Positions 23,541 through 35,828 of a stretch of 64,000 bases of DNA are shown one piece after another (the stretch's first letter is position 1; every line of letters begins with the position of its first letter). Made by a program: the position numbers and the translations under genes. Source of the DNA: Pohlia nutans. Lineage: Eukaryota; Streptophyta; Bryopsida; Bryales; Mniaceae. The notes under the pieces were generated by a model. That model was not told the DNA's origin. It made no database searches and saw nothing but the letters and a program-made list of their open reading frames with translations. Location: positions 15,033,009 to 15,097,008 of the forward strand of contig CM040100.1 in assembly GCA_022496805.1 (NCBI GenBank). Reading direction: 5' to 3'.

Positions 23541-24395
23541 CCCTTTAGTGCCCAAAAGACCAAATTGTGGTTAGTGATGTGTCAAAAACGCAAATAACGG
23601 AAAATCCATGAACGATTGGATTTTGAATTGTGAGGTTCACAGATGGAGACTTATAATATACATCTTCTAGAAAAAGAAATTTTCAATTTGGAGTTGTACA
23701 ACTATCAAAAAACCTATGAAAAAAACGTGAAAATATTGCAAATCCTTGTAAATACAATAAATACTTACAAATACAACACATGTACTATGCGGTGTTTATT
23801 GTGTTTGGAAGTTTGTTATTTTGTTTTATATTTTTTGGATTGTGTTATTTTGTTTATGTTCCATTAGTGTATGTATTCCGATCTTGATCAATGTACCAAC
23901 TCCTTTCATATTTTAACGTATAATATTTTTTCCTAAACCGTATCTGGATAAGTCACTATCACTTATAAAATTCACAATAATTATGTGTGAGTCCGTTCTT
24001 GACATGAAAGATTGCAATGAAGAGGTGTTGACATAGGTCATTGCTGAATGTGCCTAATTTTATTTTAATTGAATTCAAAAATGCCATTGAACTTACACTG
24101 TCATATTTGGCCTAACCATATAGGTTAGGTTGTGATTTATGGTTTTTGAATTGTGCCTGTAGATAAAGTTATTTCTCATGGTTCGTCACTGTAAAAATAA
24201 ACCTTTCTTTAGACGCAGTAAAAAAGATACGGGAAATCTTTTTTTTTTGCCCAACATTTTTTCCCAACTTTTATTAATTATTAGACATTGAGGTACCTCA
24301 CCTACTACAAACCTACGGTAGTCAAAAAGGGAAGAAAAAAAACTTAAGCAGTTCTTTCAAATTGCACGTACACAACTACTTTAACCCTTAAAGGG
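23541..24395 (+). mobile_element. TTAA-type element, family epsilon (degenerate, 855 bp)
   Basis: It starts CCCTTTAGTGCCC and ends AAAGGG, with flanks ATAA and TTGA, each one base from TTAA. The interior from about 23600 to 24060 matches the central part of 43785-44584 (same order of phrases around ACTTACAAATACAACA and GATTGCAATGAAGAGG). It is an older copy of that family. The 74-codon ORF inside is AT-rich and has no domain. Confidence 0.55.
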
Positions 24396-24920
24396 TTGAT
24401 GGGGACAGTGGAAACGTTAGCATATATTTGACATTTGTTGTAAATAGAAAGTTCCAAACTAAGACCCCAATAACTCATTAAATTCATGTTAACGTGAAAA
24501 TAGGACACAGGTTGCAAACAATTTATTTTTTTTGGGTGCTTTTTCGTGCCAGATTACACCAAGAAAAAATAAGCTAGCTACAAAACGAAGAAAAGCTCAA
24601 TATTAGATTGCCAAAATATCTTCACTTATTTATAAAACACTAGATGGAATTTTCAGATTTGAATGAAAATAAGATTAAAATATGAATGAAAAATATCCAC
24701 AATTTAAAAAATATCCATATTGAATTTCCCAAAAAATAAATTTCTATCCAAGATACGAATGGATGTAGAAATATGTGGTTCTACCATATTATTTGGTATC
24801 GCCAGTTTAGCACTTTCTGAAAAATGATAAAAAAAAAAAAAAAAGGACTGGCCGCAAGTACTTTCTCCAAAGGGCCCGGAGCCTTTTTCAGCTCACCTGC
24901 CGTGGAGTCCAAGAACCGCT

Positions 24921-24937
24921 CACGTGGCTGCCACGTG
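24921..24937. promoter_or_regulatory. Paired G-box (CACGTG) elements upstream of the phosphate carrier
   Basis: Two CACGTG cores at 24921-24926 and 24932-24937 sit about 350 bp before the first coding ATG. Together they form CACGTGGCTGCCACGTGG. The same pair is preserved in segment B (39475-39480 and 39486-39491). CACGTG is the core bound by plant bZIP and bHLH factors, for example in ABA or light responses. Function here is inference. Confidence 0.5.
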
Positions 24938-25279
24938 GCACCACAGTTAGTTACATAGAGAGTGGCATTTGCTTGAAAGAGCATGGCAATCCTGCGGCCA
25001 CGCCTCTCCCTTCCTTTTCCCTTCCCCCTTTCCAAGGCAATTTCAAACACAACTCAACAACTCTCAAGCATTTGCAACTGACTTAACTTACCTCCGATTC
25101 ATTTCCCATCGAGAGTCTTCTGTCAGATCTTTCCATTCCCCTCTCAACTCGCTCATATCGGTAGACTCGCTCATTTCGGTAAACTTCGGAGTGTTCCTTG
25201 CAATTCAGCTGCTAGGGTTCAAGTGAGTTTCGATCGTTTTGAGCATCGAGAATTCATTCAAAAAATTCACAGATGCCTC

Positions 25280-27945
25280 ATGTTGGATAGTCTTTTGTCA
25301 AATTGTACTTCTAGTACTAGTACTACTACGACTACTGTGGAGATGGTTTGTCAGTCGAGCTTAGTCGAGCCCACAACATGGGAATCTCAGCTGAGGATGA
25401 ACAAGTTGGAGCTTTTTTCAAGCAAGTATTATGCAGCCTGTGCATTGGGCGGCATGATCTCCGCTGGCTCCGTTCATTTTCTCATCACTCCGTTCGACAT
25501 GCTCAAGGTCAACATGCAGGTGGGCTTGTGGGCTTGCTCATTTGCTGTTTGTAGTTCATTGGCATCCTGGTTCTTCATATTAAAGCTGACAGCCGAATGC
25601 TACGAGTTTAGGGTTTAGGAACCACTGGCAAATGGCATCACTTAACTTACGTAGGAGTGTGATTTTTGGGCGATCACTTTGGGTACAAGAGCCAACTCTC
25701 TTGAGATCAAATTGTTTTCTCACTCAATGTATGATGATTTCTTTCAAAGTGGGAGGTTGTAGACCCAGTATTGAAGGGACAGTAGACAAACCCGTTTTCA
25801 TTCAAAGATCAGTGACCATGCTTACATCCAACTTACTAATCGAAGTTGTCGGTGGTAAGAGGGGTCAGTGTAGCTTACGATTTTAGTATCCTCTACTTTA
25901 CCATAAAGTTGAAACCTATGTGTGTGTTGTCTGAGCATTGAATGCTCTGGGGTTTGGGGTTTAGAGGATCTAGGGCTCATTGGCAAATGACATCACTTAA
26001 CTTACGTAGGAGTGTGATTCTTGAGCGATCACTTTGGGTACAGGAGCCAACTCTCTTGAAATCAGATTGTTTTCTCACTCAATGTATGACGATCCTATGC
26101 TATCATTCAAAGTGGGAAGATGTAGACCATTATTGAAGGGGCAGTAGACAAATCCATTTCCATTCAAAAATCAGTGACCAGGCTTACATCCAACTTGCTA
26201 ATCGAAGTTGTTGGTGGTAACAGGGGTTAGTGTAGCTTACGGTTTTAGTATCCTCTACTTTACCATAAAGTTGAAAGCTATGTGTGAGTTATCGGAACAT
26301 TGAATGCTCTGGGGTTTAGGGTTTAGAGCTTTTAGGGTTTAGGATTTTCAGTGATTTTGAGGAACAGTGGCATGTATTTATTGTGTGAAATTGTGCAGGC
26401 GAATCCTCTGAAATACAGATCTATAGTGTCGGGTTTTGGCATTGTGTACCGAGAGCAAGGAGCGGGGGGTCTGTGGAAGGGATGGGGCAGCAAGCTGGTG
26501 GGTTACAGTGCGCAAGGGGCGTGCAAGTTCGGTTTGTATGAGTATTTCAAGAAGTTTTACGCAGACTTGGCGGGTCCGGAGTTCACTAGAGCAAATAAGA
26601 CCGCCATCTTTGCCGCTGGCAGTTTGTCAGCACAGATCATTGCCGACGTGGCATTGTGTCCATTTGAATCGGTGAAGGTGCGTGTGCAAACAGGCTATGC
26701 TAAGGGTCTTGTGGACGGCTTTCCACGCCTGTATCGTGCTGAGGGATTACCAGGGTAAGTGATCTTTCACATTGATTATTATGCTGTGCCTTTGCCCTCA
26801 TCCTTTTTCACTGGGCTCAAATGTTTGAATATATCTTCGATCACATGGAGGATGCTATGTACACCTAATGAATACTTGCGCATGGTTTAGACTACCTTAA
26901 CCCGGAAAGGACCAAGTAGCGTGAATCAGGTCTCATGCTTTTTTTTGACAGTTTTGAGTACATCCTATGTGGACTTGCTTTTCTTTAATTTTATGTGTTT
27001 CTTGACCAATATGTAATGTTCTTCACTGATTCCAGTGATATAAAATTTGGTCCCATCTGAATTATATTGTTCATAATATAATCGATTGAATATGTGATTT
27101 TATAACCATGAATTATTAGACCTTTAGGGGTTAATGGCAATTGAAAGACGACTCCAACGCTTCTTTGTGTAGTTTTTGGACATTGTATGAATAAACTATG
27201 ATAGTCGACTCCAGGTTCTCATGTTCAGACTGTGTACTTTTTAGGCAAGAATCTATGGGGGTTGCTTTTCGATAAGGGTTGCAATAACTAAATTTTTGAT
27301 ACGTTTTCTTGGCCTACACAGATTCTATAGAGGACTTCCGCCACTATGGGGACGAAATATCCCATGTAAGTTGAAGTTTGGCGCTGGAACTCTTTTTTAA
27401 TCTTCCAACGCAACTGCGCACTTTTAACATGGGATTTAATTTTAGTTTTTCAACGTTACCCTTGGCTCACTGATTTGGTCTTATGTGTTGCAGTTTCCAT
27501 GCTTATGTTTTCGACATTTGAGCATTCCGTGGATTTTCTCTACAGCAAGGTTCTTCAACGGCCCAAAAAGGATTGCTCCAGAATTCAACAACTTGGGGTA
27601 ACATGTGTGGCTGGTTACATGTCTGGAGTGACTGGCACTTTCATCTCTAATCCGGCTGACATTCTCATTACCGCTATCAACAACAGCAGAGGGCTTACTG
27701 CGCTTCAGGTTGTGGTCCTCACAACAACTTGAATCCGATGTTCCTACACCCGGTCTTGATTGTTTCCATGTGATTTTTTGCTTCGATTATAACCAGTGAC
27801 TTTTATCACGTCACAGGCTGCCAAGCGCATTGGAGTGACAGGCCTTTTCACAAGAAGCTTGCCGCTACGCATCATGGTGGTAGGACCCGTGGTAACAGCA
27901 CAGTGGTTTTGTTACGACACCCTCAAGGTGTTGGCTGGCTTGTAA
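25280..27945 (+). CDS. PHT3: Mitochondrial phosphate carrier (PHT3;3/MPT1-like), five exons
   Basis: Exons 25280-25519, 26399-26754, 27322-27365, 27494-27708 and 27817-27945 all join at GT-AG borders in matching phases and give 327 residues. The protein is a SLC25-family carrier that brings inorganic phosphate into the mitochondrial matrix. It opens with KLELFSSKYYAACALGGMIS and has three repeats, with signatures PFDMLK (end of exon 1), PFESVK (exon 2) and a weaker PADILI (exon 4). GFYRGLPPLWGRNIPFSMLMF and GLFTRSLPLRI...GPVVTAQWF are typical of the plant PHT3;3 subgroup. The start could instead be the in-frame ATG at 25343, which would remove a Ser/Thr-rich leader. Intron 1 contains a ~355-bp tandem duplication, and intron 2 a 230-bp TTAA element (26901-27130). 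All splice sites and frames are intact, unlike the copy at 39825-42793. Confidence 0.9.
25615..26320 (+). repeat. Tandem duplication (~355 bp x2) in intron 1 of the carrier gene
   Basis: Two adjacent copies share phrases such as CATCACTTAACTTACGTAGG, ACTTTGGGTACA and CTCTACTTTACCATAAAGTT. The same duplication is present in segment B (about 40160-40850), so it predates the segmental duplication. It ends in short TTTAGGG-like words. Confidence 0.75.
26901..27130 (+). mobile_element. TTAA-flanked MITE, family beta (230 bp), in carrier intron 2
   Basis: It starts CCCGGAAAGGACCAAG and ends CCTTTAGGGG, flanked by TTAA at 26897-26900 and 27131-27134. The paralogous position in segment B has a single TTAA (41981-41984) with matching flanks and no element. 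This is a direct empty-site control showing that TTAA was duplicated. Confidence 0.9.
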
Positions 27946-29494
27946 GTTTATTGATTTCCTCTTCTGTGCTTTCAGTTTGTCTCTTATCCTGCTATTATTT
28001 TAAACTCTGCTCCACATGAAACTTGGGTAGTAAAGGTCGTTGAATATGCCTGATTCCGAATGCGTTAAATTTCCAATCTACAGGATGTTTATTAACATTA
28101 ATACGGTATCATAATCTCTGTTGGATTTTCTTGTGGAATGTGGCAGGCCTACTAGTGGCGGGATTGACGATCTTGTAGCATGTGAATAGCCGAGGAACTG
28201 ACCATCATGGATTGACCACCTCATTGGTGTTGACATTTGCCGAGCATTAATTACGTTAATCACGTAATTAATTACGTGCCCATCACATGCAGTTGATCGA
28301 CTTCTCTTCAACATGAACGGGTACGACCAATTCAACAAGTTCAACTTGGCGTCATTTTTTCCAAAATACATTTTTGGAGTAGTATTTGAACACATTCTTG
28401 GAGTAGCATATGAGCACATTCTTGTAGTATTTGAGCACATGCTTGGAGTAGCATAGGTGCACATTCGAGTTGTTGGAAGAGCTGAGAACATTTGGAATGG
28501 GTTCTCTCTCACAAAATCAACAACAGTCGATTCGAGACTGAGCTGAGAAATTGGGCATTCTCATCTCATGGCACTGTGTTGTGACAGAACTCACATCTTG
28601 TAAATTTTATTTCTTGTACACTACACATGCATATAGAAGCTAGAAAGCTGCTTAGCTAGAAAATTTTAGGATTACTTGCAGTTCATGCAAGTGATGAGGG
28701 AATATGAGTCATTACCATTGAATGAAGAATCCAGCACAGGTTAGAATGAATATTCTGGACATTCTATCAATAAACTATGAATCTTCAAAGTGTTCATGCG
28801 GTATGAGGTAGTTTCTCCGTCCCTGTGGCTTTCCGGTTCTTATGTTTGGGCCAAAACTTGATCTGAAGTTGGGTAAATGTACAAGTAGTTGAAGAGTCAC
28901 AAAGCAACCTCTGGAAATCTGCAAGCAAAATCTCAAAAGTTGATTACTGTTTACTTTATACGATATTTGAATAATATGTATTTTAGAACATCAAAATCTT
29001 CTTCAAATGCCCAGATCATGTTCAAAGCAGGAAACCCATGGGAATGGGGAACCTACCTTACGTGTAATCAAAATCGACCTTATACGAGCATGTTCAAATT
29101 GTGGGGTTACACAGGTGTTGATGAGCTAACTCATATTTAATCATTTCAAAATACACAACTTATTGAGACATGCAACAGCAATTGAAGCACCTGACTTCAA
29201 GAATAATTTCATTCAATGTTTGAACATTAACACCACCACCAAATACAGTTACACATCAGTCGGTTCATATTTCTCGCCCAAAACACCGGTGTGCAATGTC
29301 ATTGTGTACAGAAGCTCAAAGAAACCCAACATTACAACTATTGCTTCCATTGCTTTCTGCAAACACAAGCACATTCAACAAAAACAATTACATATATTTG
29401 CTATCTTAAGACTTCTGCAACTTTAGCCACCATTACATTTACATTATGCCAAGTTGCAATTTCAAGGCAGCTCTACAGTATTCTTGTTGGTGCA
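27946..29494. other. 3' flank of the intact carrier gene, within segment A
   Basis: It matches 42794-43551, 44596-45042 and 46595-46860 in segment B. The short ORFs (28078-28512 minus, 28889-29140, 29163-29426 plus) are not kept as intact frames in the paralog and have no domain, so I regard them as chance. It includes a near-palindrome ACGTAATTAATTACGT at about 28263-28278. Confidence 0.5.
28369..28466. repeat. 24-bp tandem repeat, four units
   Basis: Units of the form ACATTCTTGGAGTAGCATAT plus GAGC, one of them shortened to 21 bp. The paralog at 43226-43303 has three units, so copy number changed after the duplication. Confidence 0.8.
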
Positions 29495-29498
29495 TTAA

Positions 29499-29820
29499 CC
29501 CCTAAACATCCCAGCGTCCAGAAACTAGATCACGAACAGATTCAAAGCCATGCAACTTTCTCATACAACCTCGGATGACTTTCATCCAAGTCATCTTTGT
29601 AAGCCTATTAAATTCTCTACCAATTACAAGAAATCTCTCGTGATGGGGAGCTGTTGATAATATTGGAGAGGCCTCCAACTACAAGTATGTCAAATTTGTT
29701 GTGTAGATTTTAGACTTGCAATGGTCCTGTCATGTGCACCTCATGTACATCTGAGCCATGCTAATATCTACTTTTGAGGCTAGGATCTACTTCTGTTCAA
29801 AGGGTTGGTACGTTTAGGGG
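29499..29820 (+). mobile_element. TTAA-flanked MITE, gamma deletion derivative (322 bp)
   Basis: It starts CCCCTAAACATCCCAGCG and ends GGTACGTTTAGGGG, with TTAA at 29495-29498 and 29821-29824. The left part matches the right end of 755-1333 in inverse orientation. The paralogous position in segment B (63961-63964) is a single TTAA with the same flanks, an empty site. Confidence 0.9.
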
Positions 29821-29824
29821 TTAA

Positions 29825-30543
29825 TAAAAGCATATTTCTCACAGTCTTGTTGCTCAATGGGAGCCCTTGAACAACCCAAAGTAAGCTTACATCAAATGGA
29901 TGTTTGCCATTAAACAAACTTTCGAATCATATCCAACAACCTTCTCCAACCTCCCCACTGTCTAAATTTTTTCAACATCCGGCAGAATAAACGAGATATT
30001 TTTGTAAAGCTATTGTGGGGTTATCTGAAAAAAGTTCATTTATACTGTCAAATGATGAAAGTTTGACAGTTAAAAGGATACATGCAGTCTACCATCCATA
30101 ATTGACACCCCATAGTATCATTGTTACAAGCAATACACATGGGAAAAGTCATTTCTGTGACTGATCCATGCCTCCCACCTTGAAGTTAGGGCTTCCCAAA
30201 TATACCATGATAGAGCAGGACAACTGTAACTCTAATGAGCTCTCAACATCCACAATCACATGCAACTCGTTATCTAGTCCATAATGCGGGAAACTCAAAA
30301 CATTCAAAACCATCGCAACCCATTAAAAAGTTTCCCTGATCCGTAAATTTCCAACGGACATACAATCGGTCAAGAATTAAAAGAGAGGAGAGACTGCTTG
30401 ATCAAACACTAGCATTAAGCCTCAGAAAAAGAAAAATAAATAGGAAAAATAAATGACTATCTACATTGATCTCAAATGGCACAGTAAATCAAGCCCTCCA
30501 ACATGAGCAGAGAGAGAAACTAGAACCCAATGCCTGGTAATAA
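29825..30543. other. Intergenic sequence between the carrier segment and the ankyrin gene
   Basis: No gene recognised. The left part continues segment A similarity, at least to about 29870. The right part probably includes the 3' UTR of the minus-strand gene ending at 30544. Confidence 0.4.
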
Positions 30544-33500
30544 CTACGCAGCATTGGTGGTGTTGCTCATCACGTCTTGTGATGACGGCTGTCGATGCAG
30601 CGGCGGCTTCTTGGAATTTTTGCTCTTGCTCTTGCCCCTCTTCTCGCGCACCCGCCGCTTCTTCTCCTCCATGTCAATCCACCGATAATTCGCGGGGATC
30701 ATGAATGGATCCACCTCTTCCTCCAAATGGTCCTCCAAGGCACTCACTGCTGCCCCTCCCTTTGCCCCATTGCCACCTCGCATCCAGAACAGCCACGAGC
30801 CTTGCGCTGCGGGTGCTGTTGCTGCTGCCTCCTGCTCTGAGTTTGCATCCTGGAAATGCCGCGGGCTCGACAGCGGGGTTGAAAACTCCTCCGTGGGCTT
30901 CAGTTCCTTGAACTTCGTGAACGTCACCACCACTCTGATAGTGGGCACCACAGGGATCGCCACCTGCACACCACAAAGTCAAATTACAGTCTAATCTCAA
31001 TTGTACCAAGGATTCTTGGTTTTAAAATGACAAATGGAATCGATTATATTGTGAAAAATCATAATTCAGAGGAGACCAAATTCTATATAACCAGAATCAG
31101 TGAAGAACATTGCCAAGTTGGTCAAAAAACAAAAAAAATTGAACAAAAGGAATCCACATTGGACTTACTCAAAACTGCTTAAAAAACCATGAGGCACAAT
31201 TCGGGCATCTTGGTCCTTTAGGGGATAATATGACATTAGTATGACAACCTCAATTATATGACACGTATTTGCAAGACCTAACTCTCGTAGTCTTATACTC
31301 CCTCACTAAAAGAAGAGGACCAAAGAAAACCTCAGTAGACGACAACAAAGAACTTCCTTCATAGAGGTAGTTGCGTTTTTCCTCAAGTTATCATCTTCAA
31401 TGGTCGTGAACTAGTAATATATCAGTAATTACGATCTCTGGTCATGATCACACATGTGTCACATCATCATGGGAAATATCTGAACACCTTACAAATGAGA
31501 CATTTAAGTCATCTTACCGATGCTGACATTCTCTTCATTTCCCAAACATGTCAAATGAAAGATATAACAGTTAATCCTCCATCAAATTCCAGAGATCCCC
31601 AAGTACAGACAATTCAACATGAATGAACTTCTACACATATACAACAACTCTGATACACACACCCCCCTTCCGTGAAAAAACAGTGGCCCGCAATATTTCT
31701 AACGAATGATGCGCCAAAACAACACAGAATATTCGTTGTGTGAAGATGTCATCAGTTTTTGGAGATATTTCAACCACAGAATAAATGCACACCATTAACA
31801 TACTTCCCCCCCCACCAATTGCACGGACATGAGTACCCAAAGGAGATCATCACACACCTTCACAGGGAAGGTCCCCGCCGGCAACTTGGTCGTCAACAAC
31901 TCCCGCAGCCGCCGAACTGCCTTCACCTTGTTTGCCAAGATGTCCAGCAGCGGCAACAACTCCTCCGTCTTCAATGGGAAGTCCGGCGTCAGCCATAAAA
32001 TCGGCCTCAGCCCCTTCTTGTACTCACTCTCCGCTGTGCCTTCACTCGCCTTCGCTGCAGCACCCCCACTGCCCCCACGCCGGGATGACTTGCTCTTCAC
32101 TAGCTCCCTCGCGCTCGTGCTGTTCCTCCCGCTCTTCATCTCCTTCGCCTTCCCTTTCGCATTTGCAGACAACAGGTCGTCCACATTCGACGGCCGCCTG
32201 TCAACCACTGCTCTGTGCTCGTACGCAGCCAGTTGGCTGTCCACAGATCTCCGCCCATCCACCGACTTCCGCTGCTTCACCAGCTTCAGCTGTGACTCTA
32301 TCGGAGGCAATCCATTTGCTTCCCTTTGCTTCTCCTTCCCTGAACTTGAGTTCCCTGAATCTGACCCCTTGTCGCTCAGCACGTCACTCATCTTCACTGA
32401 TGATGATGATGACGACTCCGGTTTCTTCGAAGGCGCCCCATCCCGCTTCACGCTCTTCTTCCCCCAAGCGTACCACCGACTCTTCTTCTCCTCTTTTGTA
32501 GAAGAGCCAGGCACCTCTCCATTCCCATTCTCCTGCGGTGACCGTCTCAGATGCGAATCCAAGTCGTCATCTGGATACAAGCCATCCTCCAAGTAGTCCT
32601 CGTTCATGAAATCTTCTAGATTCCCGTTCATCAACTCATGATCATCTGGCCTTCCTGCACCGCCTGCACGCTCCTCTGCATCAAAATGCTCCGACTTCAG
32701 GACGTTGTCAAGCTGCTCCTTCTCTTCCGTGGTGAGCAAGTTGCTGTAATCCTCGTCTGCCTCCGTGTCAACTCTGTCGCTCTCTGCGGCAAACAGCTCC
32801 TCATCCGTCATGGCTCCTGGCACTCTCCTAGACCTAACGCTCACCTGCACAGAGCATCAATCAAATGCATCCATTGTAAGTATCACAACCCACTCCTGGT
32901 AATCAATGTATCCCACTCAGGCCATTAGGGTGCTACAAAAAGCATGACTCAAGCATGCCAATGACCGCAGATCTCTCCTTCTGCACACACTACCCCGGTT
33001 GCAAGAAATTTTCGTTCATATTGTAAGAAAGTTATTCTCCTATTCATGCACTTCATTCACATAATCATGGATTATAGAATTGAAAGAAACCGTACCAGAT
33101 AACCAACTGTTATCAAGTAAAATTACCTGGGTCCAGTGAAGGTGAAGCAGTTGTTTCTAATGAAATAATAGGCGTTCATCACAGAATGCATCATGAATCA
33201 CATAGTGCTCGAAGCATTGTTTGAGTCAAAGGTTTAAAGACACAACCGTCAATAGTTGGAAGAAGTTTAATATCATTTAACACATTTTTGAACTTGATAA
33301 GCCATTTAAAACTTGGGGTGTGCGGTCATTGGCATGTTTACTACAGCTGACCCAAACGTGCCTGATTTTGAACTTTGCCATCCACAGAATTCTGACATTC
33401 CCTTCATGAACTATTCAATGCTACTACGTTCAGACATGATGAACGACGAACACCAATATCCAGCCATTCAGCAGGACCAGTTGCCAAAGCAAACCACCAG

Positions 33501-34697
33501 AGATCCCTAAGGTGTACAAAATGCATCGGAAACCGTGAAGAACCCATTGCTGCTGACCTGAACGTGGTGCATGTCATACACTTTGGCCTTCCATGCGCCC
33601 ACCATCTCCGTCTTCTCTTGCCGCCTCCACGACGTCTGAGCAATCAACTCTGCCTCCGTCACATCGATACCTGCATTCACCGCCGTCCACCTCGTCAGCG
33701 CTACTCATCCAATTCTCCACATGGTGATTGCCACGCTTCCAACTACGCAGCCACATACGCACAATGCACGTCTACAACTGCGACCATGCTCCTGTCCAAT
33801 CCTACAGCTCCAGCTCTTACTAGCTCATGGTGCTACTGCCGCTACCACAGCTACTTCAAGAATTCCACGAGCAGCATCTCTCCAACGCATCATACCTGGC
33901 CTGTACATGTTGGTGCGGGACATGGCGGCCACCTCCTGTGCGATCTCCGCCTCGGACGGCTGCACGCCCGCGCCCTCCAGCGCGTTCGCCACCTCCTTGT
34001 CCTTGTGCGTCAGCACGCACAACGTGCCCGGCGCCAGCTTGCCGTCCTCGCTGCCGTCGCCCAGGAACAGGAAGCTCTGGTCCGACCGGTGGATGCGGAA
34101 CCCGTCGAACCCCGCCAGCGTCATGTCCGCCCGCAGGTTCGACCCCCGCTTCCATATCCGGTACGTGTCCGACGGCGCGATGCGCCCGATGAACGGGATC
34201 ACGGAGCTCTCGAAGTGGAACGAGATCTCCATGTAGAAGTCGCGCATCCGGTGCATGGTGGCCGACAGCCGCGGCAGCCGCCGGCACCACTTGGCCCACG
34301 CCATGGGCTGGTAGTGCCGCGTGATGATCACGGCGATGCCCTCCTCGCGCGCGCACACCGCCTCCTGCAGCGCGCTCCACCCCTGCTCGTTCTGCAGGCT
34401 CCAGTCCGCGCCCGCGCCCATCAGCATCTCCACGGCGTCCGCGTCGCCCAGCCGCACCGCCAGGTGCAGCGGCGTCTCGCGCCCCGGCACGTCGCGCCGG
34501 TCGATCACCTTCGAAATCTCGTCCGCGCGCTCCTCCGCGGCGACCGACTCCGCCTCCGTGCGCACCTCGCCGGCCTTGGCCGGGCGCGGCAGCCGCGACA
34601 GAATCCGCTGCAGGCTGATGTGATCCCGCCGCGCCACGGCCGCGTGCACGGGGCTCTTGTCGTACGCCGCCAGCTCCAAACCCGAAACCTGCGCCAT
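30544..34697 (-). CDS. Ankyrin-repeat protein with GPCR-chaperone domain (ANKRD13-like), four exons
   Basis: Exons 33896-34697, 33558-33670, 31858-32844 and 30544-30963 (minus strand) join in phases 1, 0 and 0 at GT-AG introns and give 773 residues. Residues about 12-115 hold ankyrin repeats (KSPVHAAVARRD, then GRETPLHLAVRLGD and EQGWSALQEAV). Next come the WAKWCRRLPRL and FHFESSVIPFIGRIAPSDTYRIWKRG stretches and the SFLFLG strand typical of the GPCR-chaperone domain, continuing through RPGIDVTEAELIAQTSWRRR and YDMHHVQVSVRSRRVPGAMTD, to PLLDILANKVKAVRRLRELL and VPTIRVVVTFTKF. A Ser/Lys-rich low-complexity insert lies at about 390-560. Animal relatives bind ubiquitinated membrane cargo; plant members are annotated only by domain. 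The long open frames on the opposite strand are shadows of this GC-rich coding sequence. Confidence 0.9.
30999..31224 (-). mobile_element. Degraded TTAA MITE, family beta, in intron 3 of the ankyrin gene
   Basis: Full-length similarity to the beta elements. The right terminus CTTGGTCCTTTAGGGG is intact and is followed by ATAA. The left terminus has decayed (TTGTACCAAGG in place of TTTAGGGG-type ends). It is an older insertion than 26901-27130. Confidence 0.6.
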
Positions 34698-35824
34698 CTC
34701 GGCCTCCCCTTCACCACTCCAAGAAAATCCCGTAACCCTACTTGCGCGCTCTCATGTCCTGTTTCTGTGTCCCTGTCTTCAGCTGCCGCCTTTGCAATCA
34801 GTCCGCCCCAACCGAGAAAGCAAACGGACCCTACCTTCCAGCTCCACTCTCAACCCTAATCTCAACCCGACTGTCATTCATGAGCTACTCCAAATCTTCT
34901 CGCCAGCATACTGAAACGCACCGTTCGCTCTCCCCCAACAATCCCCAACCACTCGACACATGCAGCCCCCTCCCATTGTTCTTCATGCTACCCTAGAAAC
35001 CCCAAGTGGCATCACGCGACCTCACTTTCTCATCTGCTGGATCCCCAAGCTCCACGCCATCGCCCATGACCACGAATGGCAGCTTGTATTCCCTGCACTC
35101 TAATCTGCGTCCCTCAAAAATCGTTGAAGTCCTACAAAATCGTCAAAGGGCGAGCTGCCATCGATTCCTGCACTAGGTTAGGTCGGGCTGCAAACCCTCC
35201 TCTCGCACAATACGATGCTTTGCACACCGCGCCTTCCTTGTTTTTTTTCTGTTTCGACGAGTCGTAATCCACGCTGTTATTCTCGTAGCTCCACGGGCAT
35301 CAAAGGGCTGATGGAACTCATCGATGAAGACCTAATGCCAAAAAATAAAAGGTTCACACGCACATGCACACGCAGTGGGTGGGAAGGCCATGAAAGCATT
35401 GGATGAGGGAGCAAAGTCTCCGGGATTGGAGAGTGTCAACGGTGCAATAAATGGCGAGCAGTGAATCCCATAGGCGCTGAGGGTCGTTTCAGTTCGGCTC
35501 GTGCCTTACGTCGCCGAGTGCGCAGGCAGGCATAGTCAGTGACTCAGTGATGAGGTGAGATGGGCGATGGCGATGGTGGATTCTTGTTGTTGTTGCTGCT
35601 GCTGCTACTGCGAATGAAAGCGTTGCAGGGGCGCCATGGCTGGCGCTGTGCAGACAATGAAAGCCTGGTCGTCGCTGGCCATTCTTCTGCCCTGCGTGCC
35701 TGCCTGCCTGCCTCGCGGGTCTGACGACTGACCTTCTGTGCCGAGTTGATTTTTTCTACGGCATCTCCAGCAGTGCGCTCCAAGTCCACGCGCGGTAAAT
35801 TTATAGGGACTTTATTTAGATCCG
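34698..35824. other. Upstream region of the ankyrin gene
   Basis: Richer in GC than the rest of the intergenic DNA, with CT-rich stretches, as expected for a promoter and 5' UTR of the minus-strand gene. A TTG/CTG microsatellite lies at 35583-35609. Small ORFs on both strands overlap and show no domain. Confidence 0.4.
35583..35609. repeat. (TTG/CTG)n microsatellite
   Basis: About nine trinucleotide units, TTG then CTG. Confidence 0.8.
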
Positions 35825-35828
35825 TTAA

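Larger units (their letters stand above)
24645..29885 (+). repeat. Segment A of a large segmental duplication
   Basis: From about 24645 the sequence is collinear with 38945 onward: promoter, all carrier exons and introns, 3' flank, and on through 29160-29885, which matches 46605-46860 and 63871-64000. The two segments differ by several mobile-element insertions. The right limit cannot be set because segment B runs off the window. Confidence 0.85.

Noticed and set aside
28078..28512. 144-codon minus-strand frame with repeated CSNTTRMCS-type peptide
   Set aside because: The repeats are the translation of the 24-bp minisatellite. The frame is not preserved in segment B and has no domain.
31829..32596. 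A 255-codon plus-strand frame
   Set aside because: Antisense shadow of exon 3 of the ankyrin gene; Ser/Phe-rich low-complexity peptide with no domain.
33564..34859. A 431-codon open frame on the plus strand and several shorter ones in the same place
   Set aside because: It lies opposite exon 1 of the ankyrin/GPCR-chaperone gene. The peptide is Arg/Pro/His-rich without domains, as expected for the antisense of GC-rich coding DNA.
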